In this document: positions 7,028 through 14,963 of the stretch, one piece after another
How positions within the stretch are numbered: position 1 is the first letter of the stretch
Layout of the letters: every line of letters starts with the position of its first letter
Assembly: GCA_019637075.1 (NCBI GenBank)
Contig: JAHBWI010000001.1
Span: 1 to 64,000, forward strand
Origin: Nitrospiraceae bacterium
GTDB lineage: Bacteria; Nitrospirota; Nitrospiria; Nitrospirales; Nitrospiraceae
Direction: 5' to 3'
DNA length: 64,000 nt
The notes under the pieces: model-generated
Seen by the model: only the letters and a program-made list of their open reading frames with translations
Databases searched by the model: none
What the model was told of the DNA's origin: nothing
Program-made: the position numbers and the translations under genes

Positions 7028-7288
7028 TCAGCCTCGGCGGAACTCATCGATCACGTCTAACATAGTCGTCGTCCAAGAGCGGCGGGGCCGCCCATGCAAC
7101 CCCGCATCGATTGAATGGATTGAACTCTCGTGCGTGCGCGAGGACATGGGCATTCGATTCCGCAGTCTTCCAGCATAGCGCGGATCTGAACTGTAAGGGG
7201 GATCATCCGCCGCGTGCCGAATGACACCGCTATTGAGCAACATCCGAAGCACCTGGGATTTTTTGTGAACTTGCCTGGTCGTCGCCAT
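7028..7288 (-). CDS. Small protein of unknown function
   Basis: An 86-residue frame starting at an ATG with a good site AAAGGAG 7 bases upstream, which is the main support. The N-terminal part (KKSQVLRMLLNSGVIRHAAD) could be the first two helices of a winged-helix domain like those of small phage proteins, but the remainder is basic and not recognisable. It follows the zinc-ribbon gene on the same strand with a 54-base gap. The start codon decides its reality; without that ribosome site it would be dismissed. Confidence 0.4.
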   Translation of the reverse strand: MATTRQVHKKSQVLRMLLNSGVIRHAADDPPYSSDPRYAGRLRNRMPMSSRTHESSIHSIDAGLHGRPRRSWTTTMLDVIDEFRRG

Positions 7289-7342
7289 GCTGGTGCTCCT
7301 TTTCCCGATGGGGAGTGCCGTCACTGAGGGAATTCCACCAGT

Positions 7343-7543
7343 TCACATCCAGAGAATCCGGCCGAGCTCCTCATCCAATTCTTTCGGACGTTGGCACTGG
7401 CTGCATCGGGCGAACAGGCCGGCAGACTCGGCATCGGGAACGGAGCGAAGCACAAGTTGATACTTCTGCCCGCCGCAGAACGGGCAGGCCTTACCGCACA
7501 ACTCCCGTCGCACGGATCCGATCTTCCCAACCTGTTTGTGCAT
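7343..7543 (-). CDS. Small zinc-ribbon protein
   Basis: A 66-residue protein with two cysteine pairs spaced like a zinc ribbon: CPFCGGQKY (about residues 20-28) and FARCSQCQR (about residues 45-53). A GGGAGGG site sits 4 bases before the ATG. It belongs to no named family I recognise. It may be a phage- or island-derived single-strand nucleic-acid-binding ribbon protein, but no function can be assigned. It lies between tRNA-Ser(GCT) and the satellite, outside both sets of attachment repeats. Confidence 0.6.
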   Translation of the reverse strand: MHKQVGKIGSVRRELCGKACPFCGGQKYQLVLRSVPDAESAGLFARCSQCQRPKELDEELGRILWM

Positions 7544-8237
7544 GGTCCCTCCCGAGACAATGGGGGTGGGTCGGCAGAACCGCTGGCGACCCGGGTTTAT
7601 AAGGTGGTGAGCACCGCATCCCGTGACGATACGCAGGAACGACCGCGGCGAGAATACCGTGTAAGGGGGAAGCGAGGGCCGTCAAAAGAGGGGACGGAAG
7701 CTAAGGAGCAGGGAAGCGGGTCAGCATGGCACAGAAAATATAATTACATATAAAATCAATGCGTTACAAAACATTTCATATCCAACGCTTAAATATAGTT
7801 ATTGCGAGCCTTGCCCTCACACAATAGCGCATGGATAAATTCGGGGGTGAAGGCAGATCTCACCAGGAGGAGGTTGAGACCTCTTGCCGCCCTGGGGTGG
7901 GCACACCAGAGCGAACACCTTCACCCTCCATCAATCAACCATGAAAAAAGCAGACTGACAAGTGGGTAGAGATGCGCATCAGGCGCAGAAGGATTGCCGA
8001 TTAGAAGGATGGCCTGATCAGGCTCTAGCAGTCGACTCTCGGGCTGGAAAGAGGCCGGAAATTTTGGCGGAGGGGGCGAGATTTGAAGCCCCTGCAGTAT
8101 CAGAGACTATAAGCTCCGATCTGATCTCATCGTTTCGTTCTCAATCACTTACAGAAGAGTCGGAGGCAGGGGAGGAACCGATCAAATCCGATCGGACAAG
8201 ATAGTTCTGCCACAATCCGGCCACAATCACGAATGTC
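7544..8237. other. Gene-free stretch with the left end of the second element
   Basis: No convincing gene. The part 7735-7810 is notably AT-rich and has GCGTT/AACGC arms (about 7768-7795). Bases 8054-8087 are the left attachment repeat. From there to the TAG ending at 8204 an open frame continues in phase with the integrase frame of the other end; it would form the integrase C-terminus in the excised circle. Confidence 0.5.
8054..8087. repeat. Left attachment site of the satellite
   Basis: 34 bases identical to 17052-17085, made of 9 bases beyond the tRNA plus 25 bases matching the tRNA-Ser(TGA) 3' end (CCA, acceptor and part of the T arm). After 8087 the two copies diverge completely. It is a partial tRNA and not a gene. 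Confidence 0.9.
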
Positions 8238-9005
8238 TCAGCGGCGGACAGAAGATGCATTTGGATAGGCCTCGTTCCGTCCTGAAAGTCGGTCGAACTC
8301 CCAATGGAAGGCACTGAGAGTTGCGCATAACTTTTCATCGCCAAATGCCTTAGCTGCGAGGGCAAAAGAAAGGATTGCGCGGAAAAATGGATTGTAGAGG
8401 TCGTAACGATGGATGTCTTCTCTGGGGGTTCCAGCCATACCGTGGATATGAAATCGAGGCGGGTCCCCGCCCCACGTATCCATGATATGCGATGAGGCAC
8501 CGTGAATATACCCCGAGTAACCACTGTGAAGTGTATGGTACAGCGTCACGGCAGAGCTTGGGTCATTCGGCTGTTCCGTAAGACGTGATAAATAAGCTCG
8601 GATTTTTCGTCTTGGCACCATTGGGCGATCAAGCAGAGCGTTACCTGTTTCGGGATCGAATTCTTCTTTGTAAAAGGCGCCGAGGTAGTCTCGATGAAGC
8701 TGCGTTATGTCGTTATGGATTATTCCGAAGGCCAGAAACCAGATGTCCTCATGAAACTCGTCAAGCATGCGTTGGATCGCGCCCTGCTCTTGAAAAAATC
8801 CCTTATCGCAAAGCAGCCGAGCGGCATGAAGGCCCGATACCATTCGGGCGAGTTTTTGAATCAGTGCTTGGTGAATCGTCTTTTCTGTATATCTGAAGAC
8901 GAAGGAGTCTCCATGCCGCATTCTCTGGGGAGGAGGAACCATACCCTCAAGTCGTCTGAAGGATTTGTCCAACTGGCGGAGCGTCTGATTATAGAGAACG
9001 TTCAT
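8238..9005 (-). CDS. Unknown 255-residue protein at the edge of the satellite
   Basis: A helical, charged protein with no signal or membrane segment. Conserved-looking patches are RMLDEFHEDIWFLAFGIIHN (about residues 80-99) and SGYIHGASSHIMDTWGG, rich in His and Trp, which could form a metal- or nucleotide-handling site. I do not recognise the family; it looks like stand-alone helical proteins that are only annotated as hypothetical. It is the only leftward gene in the element and lies directly inside the left attachment site, the usual place for cargo such as anti-phage genes in satellites. That role is a guess from position alone. No clear ribosome site precedes the ATG at 9005. Confidence 0.75.
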   Translation of the reverse strand: MNVLYNQTLRQLDKSFRRLEGMVPPPQRMRHGDSFVFRYTEKTIHQALIQKLARMVSGLHAARLLCDKGFFQEQGAIQRMLDEFHEDIWFLAFGIIHNDITQLHRDYLGAFYKEEFDPETGNALLDRPMVPRRKIRAYLSRLTEQPNDPSSAVTLYHTLHSGYSGYIHGASSHIMDTWGGDPPRFHIHGMAGTPREDIHRYDLYNPFFRAILSFALAAKAFGDEKLCATLSAFHWEFDRLSGRNEAYPNASSVRR

Positions 9006-9114
9006 AGAGCGTGGCGGATATTATCACGGTCGTGCTCTATCAGCGAATTGGAGATTCCCGGACTCCGTATAAGACACTGATTCTAAATACAAATTATCCA
9101 TCTGTGGTGAAAGT

Positions 9115-9573
9115 GTGGCTGACATGAACGGGACCCGAATGAGCAATGAAGTGAAGGTAACTGGCAGAACCCACGGTCTTACCATCATGAAACGGGCCAT
9201 AAAGACCCTTGGTAACCGTACGATTGACCGTCGATCCAAGGTTGGCAAAGCGTTGGAAGCGTGGCGAGGTGAATTGATTGCCGATCTCGGAGGGCAGGAT
9301 ACGATCTCGGCGCAACAACAGACCTTGATTGACCTAGCCGTGAGAACCAAGTTGCTCCTGGATTCGATAGACGCCTGGCTACTCCAGCAAGGCAGTCTTG
9401 TGAATGCGAGAAAGCGGACGGTCTATCCGGTTGTCCTTCAGCGGCAACAACTCGCCGATGGGTTAGCCCGGTATCTGTCCCAACTTGGGCTTGAGCGTCG
9501 CGCCAAGCCTGCAAAGAGCTTAGCGGAAGTCTTGTCAGGTTCGGCCAGGAAGGGCGATCAGCCAGCAGCCTGA
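9115..9573 (+). CDS. Hypothetical satellite protein
   Basis: A 152-residue basic, mostly helical protein. The C-terminal part (VLQRQQLADGLARYLSQLGL then ERRAKPAKSL) faintly resembles the end of P27-type small terminase subunits, but this is weak and the gene is far from the large subunit. It opens the rightward transcription unit. The GTG at 9115 has GGTGA a few bases upstream; ATGs at 9124 and 9139 are possible starts. A stem-loop follows at 9583-9608. Confidence 0.6.
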   Translation: MADMNGTRMSNEVKVTGRTHGLTIMKRAIKTLGNRTIDRRSKVGKALEAWRGELIADLGGQDTISAQQQTLIDLAVRTKLLLDSIDAWLLQQGSLVNARKRTVYPVVLQRQQLADGLARYLSQLGLERRAKPAKSLAEVLSGSARKGDQPAA

Positions 9574-9582
9574 AGGTTGGCC

Positions 9583-9608
9583 TGGCCCGGAATGAACGCA
9601 TCGGGCCA
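9583..9608 (+). terminator. Stem-loop after the first rightward satellite gene
   Basis: TGGCCCG at 9583-9589 pairs perfectly with CGGGCCA at 9602-9608 around a 12-base loop. A short T-containing run (TTGTTG) follows. It begins 10 bases after a stop codon, so a weak terminator or attenuator is the likely role. Confidence 0.4.
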
Positions 9609-9691
9609 TTGTTGCCAGAATACCATCGGTCCTCACGGGAAGGCGTCACCGAGGATCCGCGTACACATTGACGCCAGAACAAGGAGGAATC

Positions 9692-9886
9692 ATGACTGTG
9701 AAACAGCAGATGGCATTTCGAGCCACGCACACGGCCAGTGAGGTGACGGACGTGTTAGACCTGTTATCCGTCGTGCAGCATCGCCTGCAAGAGGTCGGCG
9801 AGTTGGAATCCGTGGGGCAATCGCTGACGGTCCTAGCGGTCGCAGCAGACAAACTGGAGAAGCTGCGAGCCTTGAGTCAGTCGTGA
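9692..9886 (+). CDS. Small helical satellite protein
   Basis: A 64-residue protein with a strong ribosome site AAGGAGG 5 bases before the ATG at 9692. It is predicted to be largely helical (TASEVTDVLDLLSVVQHRLQ, then a Val/Ala/Leu-rich second helix ending DKLEKLRALSQS), perhaps a two-helix coiled coil. No family recognised. An earlier ATG at 9668 lacks a ribosome site. Confidence 0.6.
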   Translation: MTVKQQMAFRATHTASEVTDVLDLLSVVQHRLQEVGELESVGQSLTVLAVAADKLEKLRALSQS

Positions 9887-10254
9887 TGATCCTGGCGGGT
9901 ATTGGGGTACACGTTCCATGCCCGCCGTGTCCAGCCTCGAAGGACTCAGCTTATCGGCTGAGGAATAGGCGGCCCGTTGGATGCCCCATGAACTTAATGT
10001 GTGCAGGCGATTTTGAATCATGCTACAGTAATACCTGCTAGGACAAGAAAGCATTACGTAGTTTTCGCGTGGGCAGCTATGGGCAGAGGCCTAGGTCCGC
10101 TGCGAGCTGAAACAGTGCCGAGGCACTGACCGCGTTCAGCGCAAGACCGTATAGCGTGCCTGATGTTGTGACATAATTCGGCTCATCGAACGCAAAAGCC
10201 GACTGTGGGATTCGTCCCATGGTCGGCTTTTTTATTGTCTGAAATGGGGGAATC
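9887..10254. other. Non-coding stretch before the AlpA-like gene
   Basis: No plausible gene. It contains a small hairpin (CTCAGC 9945-9950 with GCTGAG 9957-9962) and, at its end, a strong intrinsic terminator (10194-10233). A terminator with no protein gene just upstream suggests a short untranslated RNA or a leader that is ended early. No promoter can be fixed by eye. Confidence 0.45.
10194..10233 (+). terminator. Strong intrinsic terminator
   Basis: GCCGAC plus TGGGA on the left arm pairs with TCCCA plus GTCGGC on the right arm around a TTCG tetraloop, and six T residues follow (10228-10233). AAAA before the left arm may allow it to stop transcription from the other side as well. It stands 22 bases before the AlpA-like gene at 10255. 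Confidence 0.85.
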
Positions 10255-10428
10255 ATGCCGCTGGTGAGTGTGAAGCAGGCCGCGCAAGAGCTGAACTGTA
10301 GCGAGTCGTTCTTACGCAAACAGATGGGGCAGGCAGACTTTCCCCATTATCGTCTCGGGTCGGATGTCCGGCTGGATCTGACCGAGTTGCGAACCTGGTT
10401 CCGGGGGAAAAATCAGGAGGCAAAGTGA
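10255..10428 (+). CDS. AlpA-like small DNA-binding protein
   Basis: A 57-residue protein that is entirely a winged-helix HTH_17 domain: LVSVKQAAQELNCSESFLRK then FPHYRLGSDVRLDLTELRTW. This is the AlpA/excisionase type common in phage satellites, where it regulates early genes or directs excision. A GGGGG run lies about 5 bases upstream of the ATG. It precedes the next gene by two bases and probably shares its transcript. Confidence 0.75.
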   Translation: MPLVSVKQAAQELNCSESFLRKQMGQADFPHYRLGSDVRLDLTELRTWFRGKNQEAK

Positions 10429-10430
10429 CC

Positions 10431-10802
10431 ATGCCAGCGACACAAGAGGAAGGAATCGGCACAGAGCAGTTTTCGGATAAGGCCGTGCGCCGCGAACTGG
10501 AGCAAATCTTTGGCGCGCTCAACCAGGACGGATTTCCGCTCAACGTGTCGGCGCTCACACGAGCCTATGAAATCTGGCCCGGTATCCTTGCCCAGAATCC
10601 ACAGCTTCAAGGGAGACAGCGGACAGAAGCCCACCTGGTCTTTCTGGCCGTCCATTCGCTGACCGATGCGCAAGGCATCACACCAGCGATCACCGATGCG
10701 CAATTTACTCGGCGAGTACGCGCGGTCGCAAAGACACACCTTCTTCTTGCCAAAATTGGGCGCAAGCGGCTCTGGAAGTTCGTGATGGAGGGCATGTCAT
10801 GA
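10431..10802 (+). CDS. Hypothetical satellite protein
   Basis: A 123-residue, mainly helical soluble protein without a recognised domain. The ATG at 10431 has GGAGG 10 bases upstream, within the end of the AlpA-like gene; an upstream GTG at 10425 is less likely. It overlaps the replication gene by ATGA, so it may assist replication, for example as a helicase loader or regulator. This is inferred only from position. Confidence 0.65.
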   Translation: MPATQEEGIGTEQFSDKAVRRELEQIFGALNQDGFPLNVSALTRAYEIWPGILAQNPQLQGRQRTEAHLVFLAVHSLTDAQGITPAITDAQFTRRVRAVAKTHLLLAKIGRKRLWKFVMEGMS

Positions 10803-11695
10803 AGCCGACACACCCCTGCGCTCGAATCAAGGAGGCTCTTCGTGCAACCCAGGCATCCAGTGTGGCTCAGCGGATGTTTTTGGTCTCGGCAATGATCCAT
10901 GCCGATGATCAAGGGGAGGGCTGTACGGCGAGCATGCGGACGCTCACGGAATATGCCGGGATCACGCGAGAGACTGGGCAGCGGGCCTTACGTCAATACA
11001 TTAATCGTGGGGAGATCGTTCGCACGGTAGTGACATTCCGTGGTCGGACCAGAAAAGCCTTACGAATCTTAGTCGGCTACGCTCCCGTGCAGCCTCAAAA
11101 GTGTGATCTCACGTCACACTCTGGGTGTGATCCTACGTCACAGGGTGGTGTGATCTCACGTCACAGCCATCTTAAGCATCCCTTAAGAAGAAAGAATAAC
11201 CCTAAATCCCTTAGCCCGTCGGCTTCTCAAACTTCAGAAAGTTTGAGTGCGCCGACTACGCGTGAGGTGGTCGCTTCGCTTGAGAAGAAAGAATCGGCGC
11301 CCCAACAATCAATGAACGCCGACCCAAAGGAAGTACACGCCGATGTCCGGACAAGAGAAGAGCGGCGCGGCAAGCGGGCCGCCCCGCAGGCGGTGCCGGG
11401 ATTTCCGCCGGAGCGAGTGGTCAATGGCTGGAACAGCATTCCTGATGTTGTGCTCTTCTCAGGCAAAATTCCGTCGGCTCTGCGAACGCTCATCATGAGG
11501 CGCATCAACGAGCAACCCGATCCAGCATGGTGGCAGGAAAAATTTAAGATGCTCGGACGCAACGATTGGGTTTGCGGTCGTACAGAAAGCACCTTCCCTG
11601 TCACGCTCGCCTGGCTCATGGGGCCGAAGGGCTGGTATCGGCTTACGTCCGGCCAATATGACGAGCGGGTCCCGAAACGTAAGCTCGCTTTGTGA
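10799..11695 (+). CDS. Satellite replication protein (winged-helix initiator type)
   Basis: A 298-residue protein. Residues about 10-95 form a winged-helix domain (SVAQRMFLVSAMIHADDQGE, MRTLTEYAGITRETGQRALR, GEIVRTVVTFRGRTRKALRI). A long polar linker (95-200) follows. The C-terminal domain has the pattern of phage replication proteins of the O/DnaD class (WWQEKFKMLGRNDWVCGR, then FPVTLAWLMGPKGWYRLTSG). The linker-coding DNA holds three iterons at 11101-11165, as in lambda O where the origin is inside the initiator gene. It would bind these repeats and recruit the host replisome. It overlaps the genes on both sides or nearly so. Confidence 0.7.
   Translation: MKPTHPCARIKEALRATQASSVAQRMFLVSAMIHADDQGEGCTASMRTLTEYAGITRETGQRALRQYINRGEIVRTVVTFRGRTRKALRILVGYAPVQPQKCDLTSHSGCDPTSQGGVISRHSHLKHPLRRKNNPKSLSPSASQTSESLSAPTTREVVASLEKKESAPQQSMNADPKEVHADVRTREERRGKRAAPQAVPGFPPERVVNGWNSIPDVVLFSGKIPSALRTLIMRRINEQPDPAWWQEKFKMLGRNDWVCGRTESTFPVTLAWLMGPKGWYRLTSGQYDERVPKRKLAL
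11101..11165 (+). repeat. Three iterons inside the replication gene, probable origin
   Basis: The 18-base unit GTGTGATCTCACGTCACA occurs at 11101-11118 and 11148-11165, and with a two-base change at 11125-11142, so the starts are 24 and 23 bases apart. Each unit is itself a dyad (TGTGA/TCACA). They are followed by two CTTAAG sites (from 11171) and an A-rich run to about 11210, a plausible unwinding region. Confidence 0.7.
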
Positions 11696-11775
11696 GCTGT
11701 CAAAATTATCGCCAATCATTTCCCGTTGACGAAATGAAAAGTGATGGGACAATCGAAGGTATGGAGGGCGTGTAT

Positions 11776-11958
11776 ATGACGAATTTGAAAAGTTCGCAGG
11801 AGATCGCGAGATTGTTACGTGTTTCTAGACAAAATGTCCATAAGCTTACAACGTCGGGAGCCCTGCCCGCATACAAGGTTGGGAGAAATTTTCGGTACTC
11901 AGCCGAAGAAGTCTTGGCAGCGGTCAAGACACGCAAACGCCGACGCCAAGAAAACTAA
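11776..11958 (+). CDS. AlpA-like DNA-binding protein upstream of the terminase
   Basis: A 60-residue HTH_17 protein (SSQEIARLLRVSRQNVHKLT, then PAYKVGRNFRYSAEEVLAAV) with a lysine/arginine tail. The ATG at 11776 has GGAGGG 8 bases upstream. Position directly before the large terminase is where a small terminase is usually encoded, so a DNA-recognition role in packaging is possible. The fold, however, is that of excisionases and transcription factors. Confidence 0.7.
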   Translation: MTNLKSSQEIARLLRVSRQNVHKLTTSGALPAYKVGRNFRYSAEEVLAAVKTRKRRRQEN

Positions 11959-12043
11959 AAGGGCCGTGTGCGTTGCCCGCGCACATACTCGCCCCCAGCC
12001 GGAGTCTTCCATTCTCTGCCTGGGGGCGGCCCCCAAAAACAAC

Positions 12044-13450
12044 ATGATGAACCTTGTCGAGCATGACATTCCGGATACGGACGCCGCGAAGGTGGACCTC
12101 ATCAATTCGTTTCTGGGCCTGATGGTCTGGCTTGATGGCCGACGCCTTATTGATTTGCTCATGCCGTTCCAGCTCACCATCTTGCACAGCGTGTTGGCGA
12201 CACTCCGACCTGATGGTGCGCCTTGGTATAAGCGGGGGCTTATTCATGTCGCGAAGAAGAATGGGAAGAGCCTTCTGTTGATTCTGGCCTCGATCCTTGT
12301 GCTGCACCTTGACCGATCAATGGGCCGGAAGGGCAGCCAGGTCTATTATGTGGCCTCCGACGAAGATCAGGCTGGGGACAATCTCACGTTAGCCAAGCGA
12401 CTCTACAAGCTCAATCACCTTCTCGCCGAGGAAGTCTCGATCAAAGCCAATGTGATCGAGCTAAGAAATGGGGCGGGCTTTATCGAGATTATTCCGGCAG
12501 GGGATGCGGCCGGGATGCATGGCAAAAGCTATCGGCTGATGTGTCTCGACGAATTGCATACGCAAAAAAACTACGATGTGCTGGAAGGTCTCGAAATGGA
12601 CCCGGCGCGTCCTGATGCGCAGCAACTGTTCGGGAGCTACTCCCCATTGCTTCCGCGTCCCGGCATTCCGATCAGCGACATGCTGAAACAGCACGCCGAT
12701 CAGGTTGATCCACGTCTGTTTGTCTTCACTCGCTCGGGTGACATCGAGATGGCCAATCCGGCCATGGGGGGACCATTAGGCGGCACGCGGGAAGAGATTG
12801 AGTCCGCACAGGTGCGGCTTCCGAGTTGGCATTTTCGCCGATTGTATTTGAATCTGTCCGGTCAAGCTGAGGGCGCAGCCTTTGATGGAAATGCTGTTGA
12901 AGCGTGCATCAGCAAGAATCGTAAGGTGTTACCACCTCAACCAGGTGTGACATATGCCGCCTTCACCGACATATCGGGGGGCGGTGCAGACGATTCAACC
13001 TTGAGTATTGCGCATTCGACTGACGATGGCCGAATTATTGTGGACCTCGTGATGGATCAGGGCGCACGAATCGGCGGGACGTTCAGCCCTGAGGAGTGCG
13101 TAAAGAAGTTCGCGGCAATCCTCAAGGCCTATCGGTGTCACCAGGTCACAGGTGATCGGTTTGCTGGTCACTGGCCTCGCGAGGCATTCCAAAAGCAAGG
13201 CATCACGTATCAAGTTGCCGATCAAACGGCGAGTCAGCTCTATGCCGCCTTTGAGCCATTGGTCAACTCAGGGCAAGTGGAATTGTTGGATGTGCCTAAG
13301 CTGATTCAGCAGATTCTCGGATTGGTTCGGAAGGGTGACAAGACCTCGCACCAGGCAGGCGAACATGATGACTATGCGAATGCTGTTGCGGGTGCGGCAG
13401 TGCTGGCTGCTGCGCCGGTCTCTATGCCTGGAATCTACGTCTTTGACTGA
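12044..13450 (+). CDS. Phage-type terminase large subunit
   Basis: A 468-residue DNA-packaging motor with nuclease. The ATPase part has an adenine-binding PFQLTILHSVLATL segment, a deviant Walker A HVAKKNGKS (about residues 69-77), Walker B MCLDELH (about 166) and a coupling SYSPLLPRPG region. The C-terminal RNase H-like nuclease has acidic sites in YAAFTDISGGGADDS, VTGDRFAGHW and HDDYANAVAGAA. The ATG at 12044 or 12047 lacks a ribosome site; a GTG near 11969 with AAAAGGGCC before it could add residues. It acts at a procapsid portal, yet no portal gene is present in this element. Confidence 0.88.
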   Translation: MMNLVEHDIPDTDAAKVDLINSFLGLMVWLDGRRLIDLLMPFQLTILHSVLATLRPDGAPWYKRGLIHVAKKNGKSLLLILASILVLHLDRSMGRKGSQVYYVASDEDQAGDNLTLAKRLYKLNHLLAEEVSIKANVIELRNGAGFIEIIPAGDAAGMHGKSYRLMCLDELHTQKNYDVLEGLEMDPARPDAQQLFGSYSPLLPRPGIPISDMLKQHADQVDPRLFVFTRSGDIEMANPAMGGPLGGTREEIESAQVRLPSWHFRRLYLNLSGQAEGAAFDGNAVEACISKNRKVLPPQPGVTYAAFTDISGGGADDSTLSIAHSTDDGRIIVDLVMDQGARIGGTFSPEECVKKFAAILKAYRCHQVTGDRFAGHWPREAFQKQGITYQVADQTASQLYAAFEPLVNSGQVELLDVPKLIQQILGLVRKGDKTSHQAGEHDDYANAVAGAAVLAAAPVSMPGIYVFD

Positions 13451-13680
13451 AGCACCATCGCGCATCAGCGGACTAGGCACCTGCCAATAGTTTGCAATGA
13501 TGGCGAGATCCACCACGGGAGAGGGCAGGCCGAAAACACGACTGGCAAAGCGGTGTCTTGCTGGCTGGGCCAAAGCGGGCACAACGGTGAGCCTAGGTCG
13601 TGAATGGGCCGACTCTTGAGCCTCGACGGAGTCGAGTTCGAGGCGGTTTCACAGTGTACGTGAGTAGTGAGGACATCATC

Positions 13681-14907
13681 ATGAGTGAGATGTTGAAGAT
13701 ATTGGGAGAGATTAAGGATGGGACCATGGAAACGATGGGACAGGTCAATCAGTTGAAGGGGCAGGTCAATGATTTGGAAGGACGGGTCAATGACTTGGCG
13801 ATCGCGGGCCGACTGTCGAAGATTGGCAAGACGCCGCCTATACCCTATGGACGCCAACAGAGATCGGTGTCCCTGCTGAAGGTCGCGACAGCCAATTACT
13901 TGGCCCGCGAAGGCGTCGGCAATCCGTGGGATCGGCTTAACGCGGGATTTGAGAAAGAGATAGTCACGGAGGCCACCCGCAAGGCCATGGACGCCGGGAC
14001 GGCTGGATCGGGCGGTGGCTACGTTATTCCACAGGAATACCTAGGTGACGAGTTTATTGAATTGCTGCGAGCCAAATCCGTGGTGTTGCGTGCCGGAGCC
14101 ACGTTTGCCCCAAATCTGACTGGTTCGCCGGTACGCATCCCGAGACAGACCGGCAGCGGGACCGTGTACTGGGTCGGCCAGAATGCGGACATCACTAAAT
14201 CGGATGCGAGCTACGGGGAAGTGCAGATGACCCCGAAAACGATGGCGATGCGGATGCAGTTCAGCAATTTGCTGAACCTGCTGAGCAACCCAGCTATCGA
14301 ACAGTTGATTCGGAACGACTTCGCCTTGTCGGCAGCCTTGGAGTTGGATCGGGTGGCGCTGCGCGGATCAGGGACCGCCAATCAGCCGTTGGGCTTGGCA
14401 AACATGGCCGGGATTCCGTCGTACGCCATAGGTGCCAATGGCGGCTCGCTGTCCATCGACGACCTTTATGGTCTGATGGCGGTGATTGAGGACGCCAATG
14501 CATTGGGAAGCACGCTCGCCCTCGTGACCAATCCAAAAGGGTTGCGAAAATTAAAGAGACAGCGGATTCAACAGTATTCCGGTGACACGGGTGGAGCTTA
14601 CGCGTTGGCCCCGGCTGTATTGACGGATGAGGCCTTGTCCAAGCTGGTCGGGTTGACCTGTCTGACGACGACGCAGCTCCCCGTCAATCTCGCGAAAGGG
14701 AGTTCAACTGATTGTACGGAAGTCTACTTCGGCAATTGGGCGGACCTCATCATCGGGCAATGGGGCGGCGTTGAGATTCTCGCGACTAACGTGGGCGGCA
14801 ATGCGTGGGCACAGAACGCCATTGAGGTGCGGCTGGTGCAAAACGTCGATGTGCAGGTGCGGCATAAAGAAAGCTTCGTCATCTGTTCAGACGCACGAAC
14901 AGCCTAA
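13681..14907 (+). CDS. HK97-fold major capsid protein
   Basis: A 408-residue capsid protein. The N-terminal delta-like region is short and built on three heptads (QVNQLKG, QVNDLEG, RVNDLAI; DNA 13741-13796, a 21-bp tandem repeat). It is followed by the HK97 shell domain: GTAGSGGGYVIPQEYLGDEF, TGSPVRIPRQTGSGTVYWVG, LELDRVALRGSGTANQPLGL, GNWADLIIGQWGGVEI and the closing AIEVRLVQNVDVQVRHKESF. Such proteins normally need a protease to remove the delta domain, and none is encoded here. The ATG at 13681 follows GTGAGGACATCATC. The 230 bases between terminase and this gene hold no portal or protease. Confidence 0.92.
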   Translation: MSEMLKILGEIKDGTMETMGQVNQLKGQVNDLEGRVNDLAIAGRLSKIGKTPPIPYGRQQRSVSLLKVATANYLAREGVGNPWDRLNAGFEKEIVTEATRKAMDAGTAGSGGGYVIPQEYLGDEFIELLRAKSVVLRAGATFAPNLTGSPVRIPRQTGSGTVYWVGQNADITKSDASYGEVQMTPKTMAMRMQFSNLLNLLSNPAIEQLIRNDFALSAALELDRVALRGSGTANQPLGLANMAGIPSYAIGANGGSLSIDDLYGLMAVIEDANALGSTLALVTNPKGLRKLKRQRIQQYSGDTGGAYALAPAVLTDEALSKLVGLTCLTTTQLPVNLAKGSSTDCTEVYFGNWADLIIGQWGGVEILATNVGGNAWAQNAIEVRLVQNVDVQVRHKESFVICSDARTA

Positions 14908-14918
14908 GGAGTCTCAAT

Positions 14919-14946
14919 GAGGCAGGGGTCAGAAGGCCCCTGCCTC
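14919..14946 (+). terminator. Stem-loop after the capsid gene
   Basis: GAGGCAGGGG at 14919-14928 pairs perfectly with CCCCTGCCTC at 14937-14946 around an 8-base loop, 11 bases past the capsid stop codon. There is no T-run, so it may act as an RNA-stabilising hairpin or a Rho-helped terminator instead of a classic intrinsic one. Confidence 0.5.
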
Positions 14947-14963
14947 GTCATCAAGGGGGAACC

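Noticed and set aside
6963-7178. Plus-strand 71-residue frame after tRNA-Ser(GCT)
   Set aside because: No family resemblance and no ribosome site; overlaps a better-supported small minus-strand frame.
7962-8204. Independent 80-residue gene at the left end of the satellite
   Set aside because: It has no ribosome site, and its second half is better explained as the integrase end of the excised circle.
9115-9573. Small terminase subunit call for the first satellite gene
   Set aside because: Only a faint likeness to P27-type C-termini, and the gene is 2.5 kb from the large subunit; kept as hypothetical.
11101-11165. The three 18-bp repeats as a CRISPR array
   Set aside because: Spacers of only 5-6 bases, repeats are inside an open frame and there are no cas genes.
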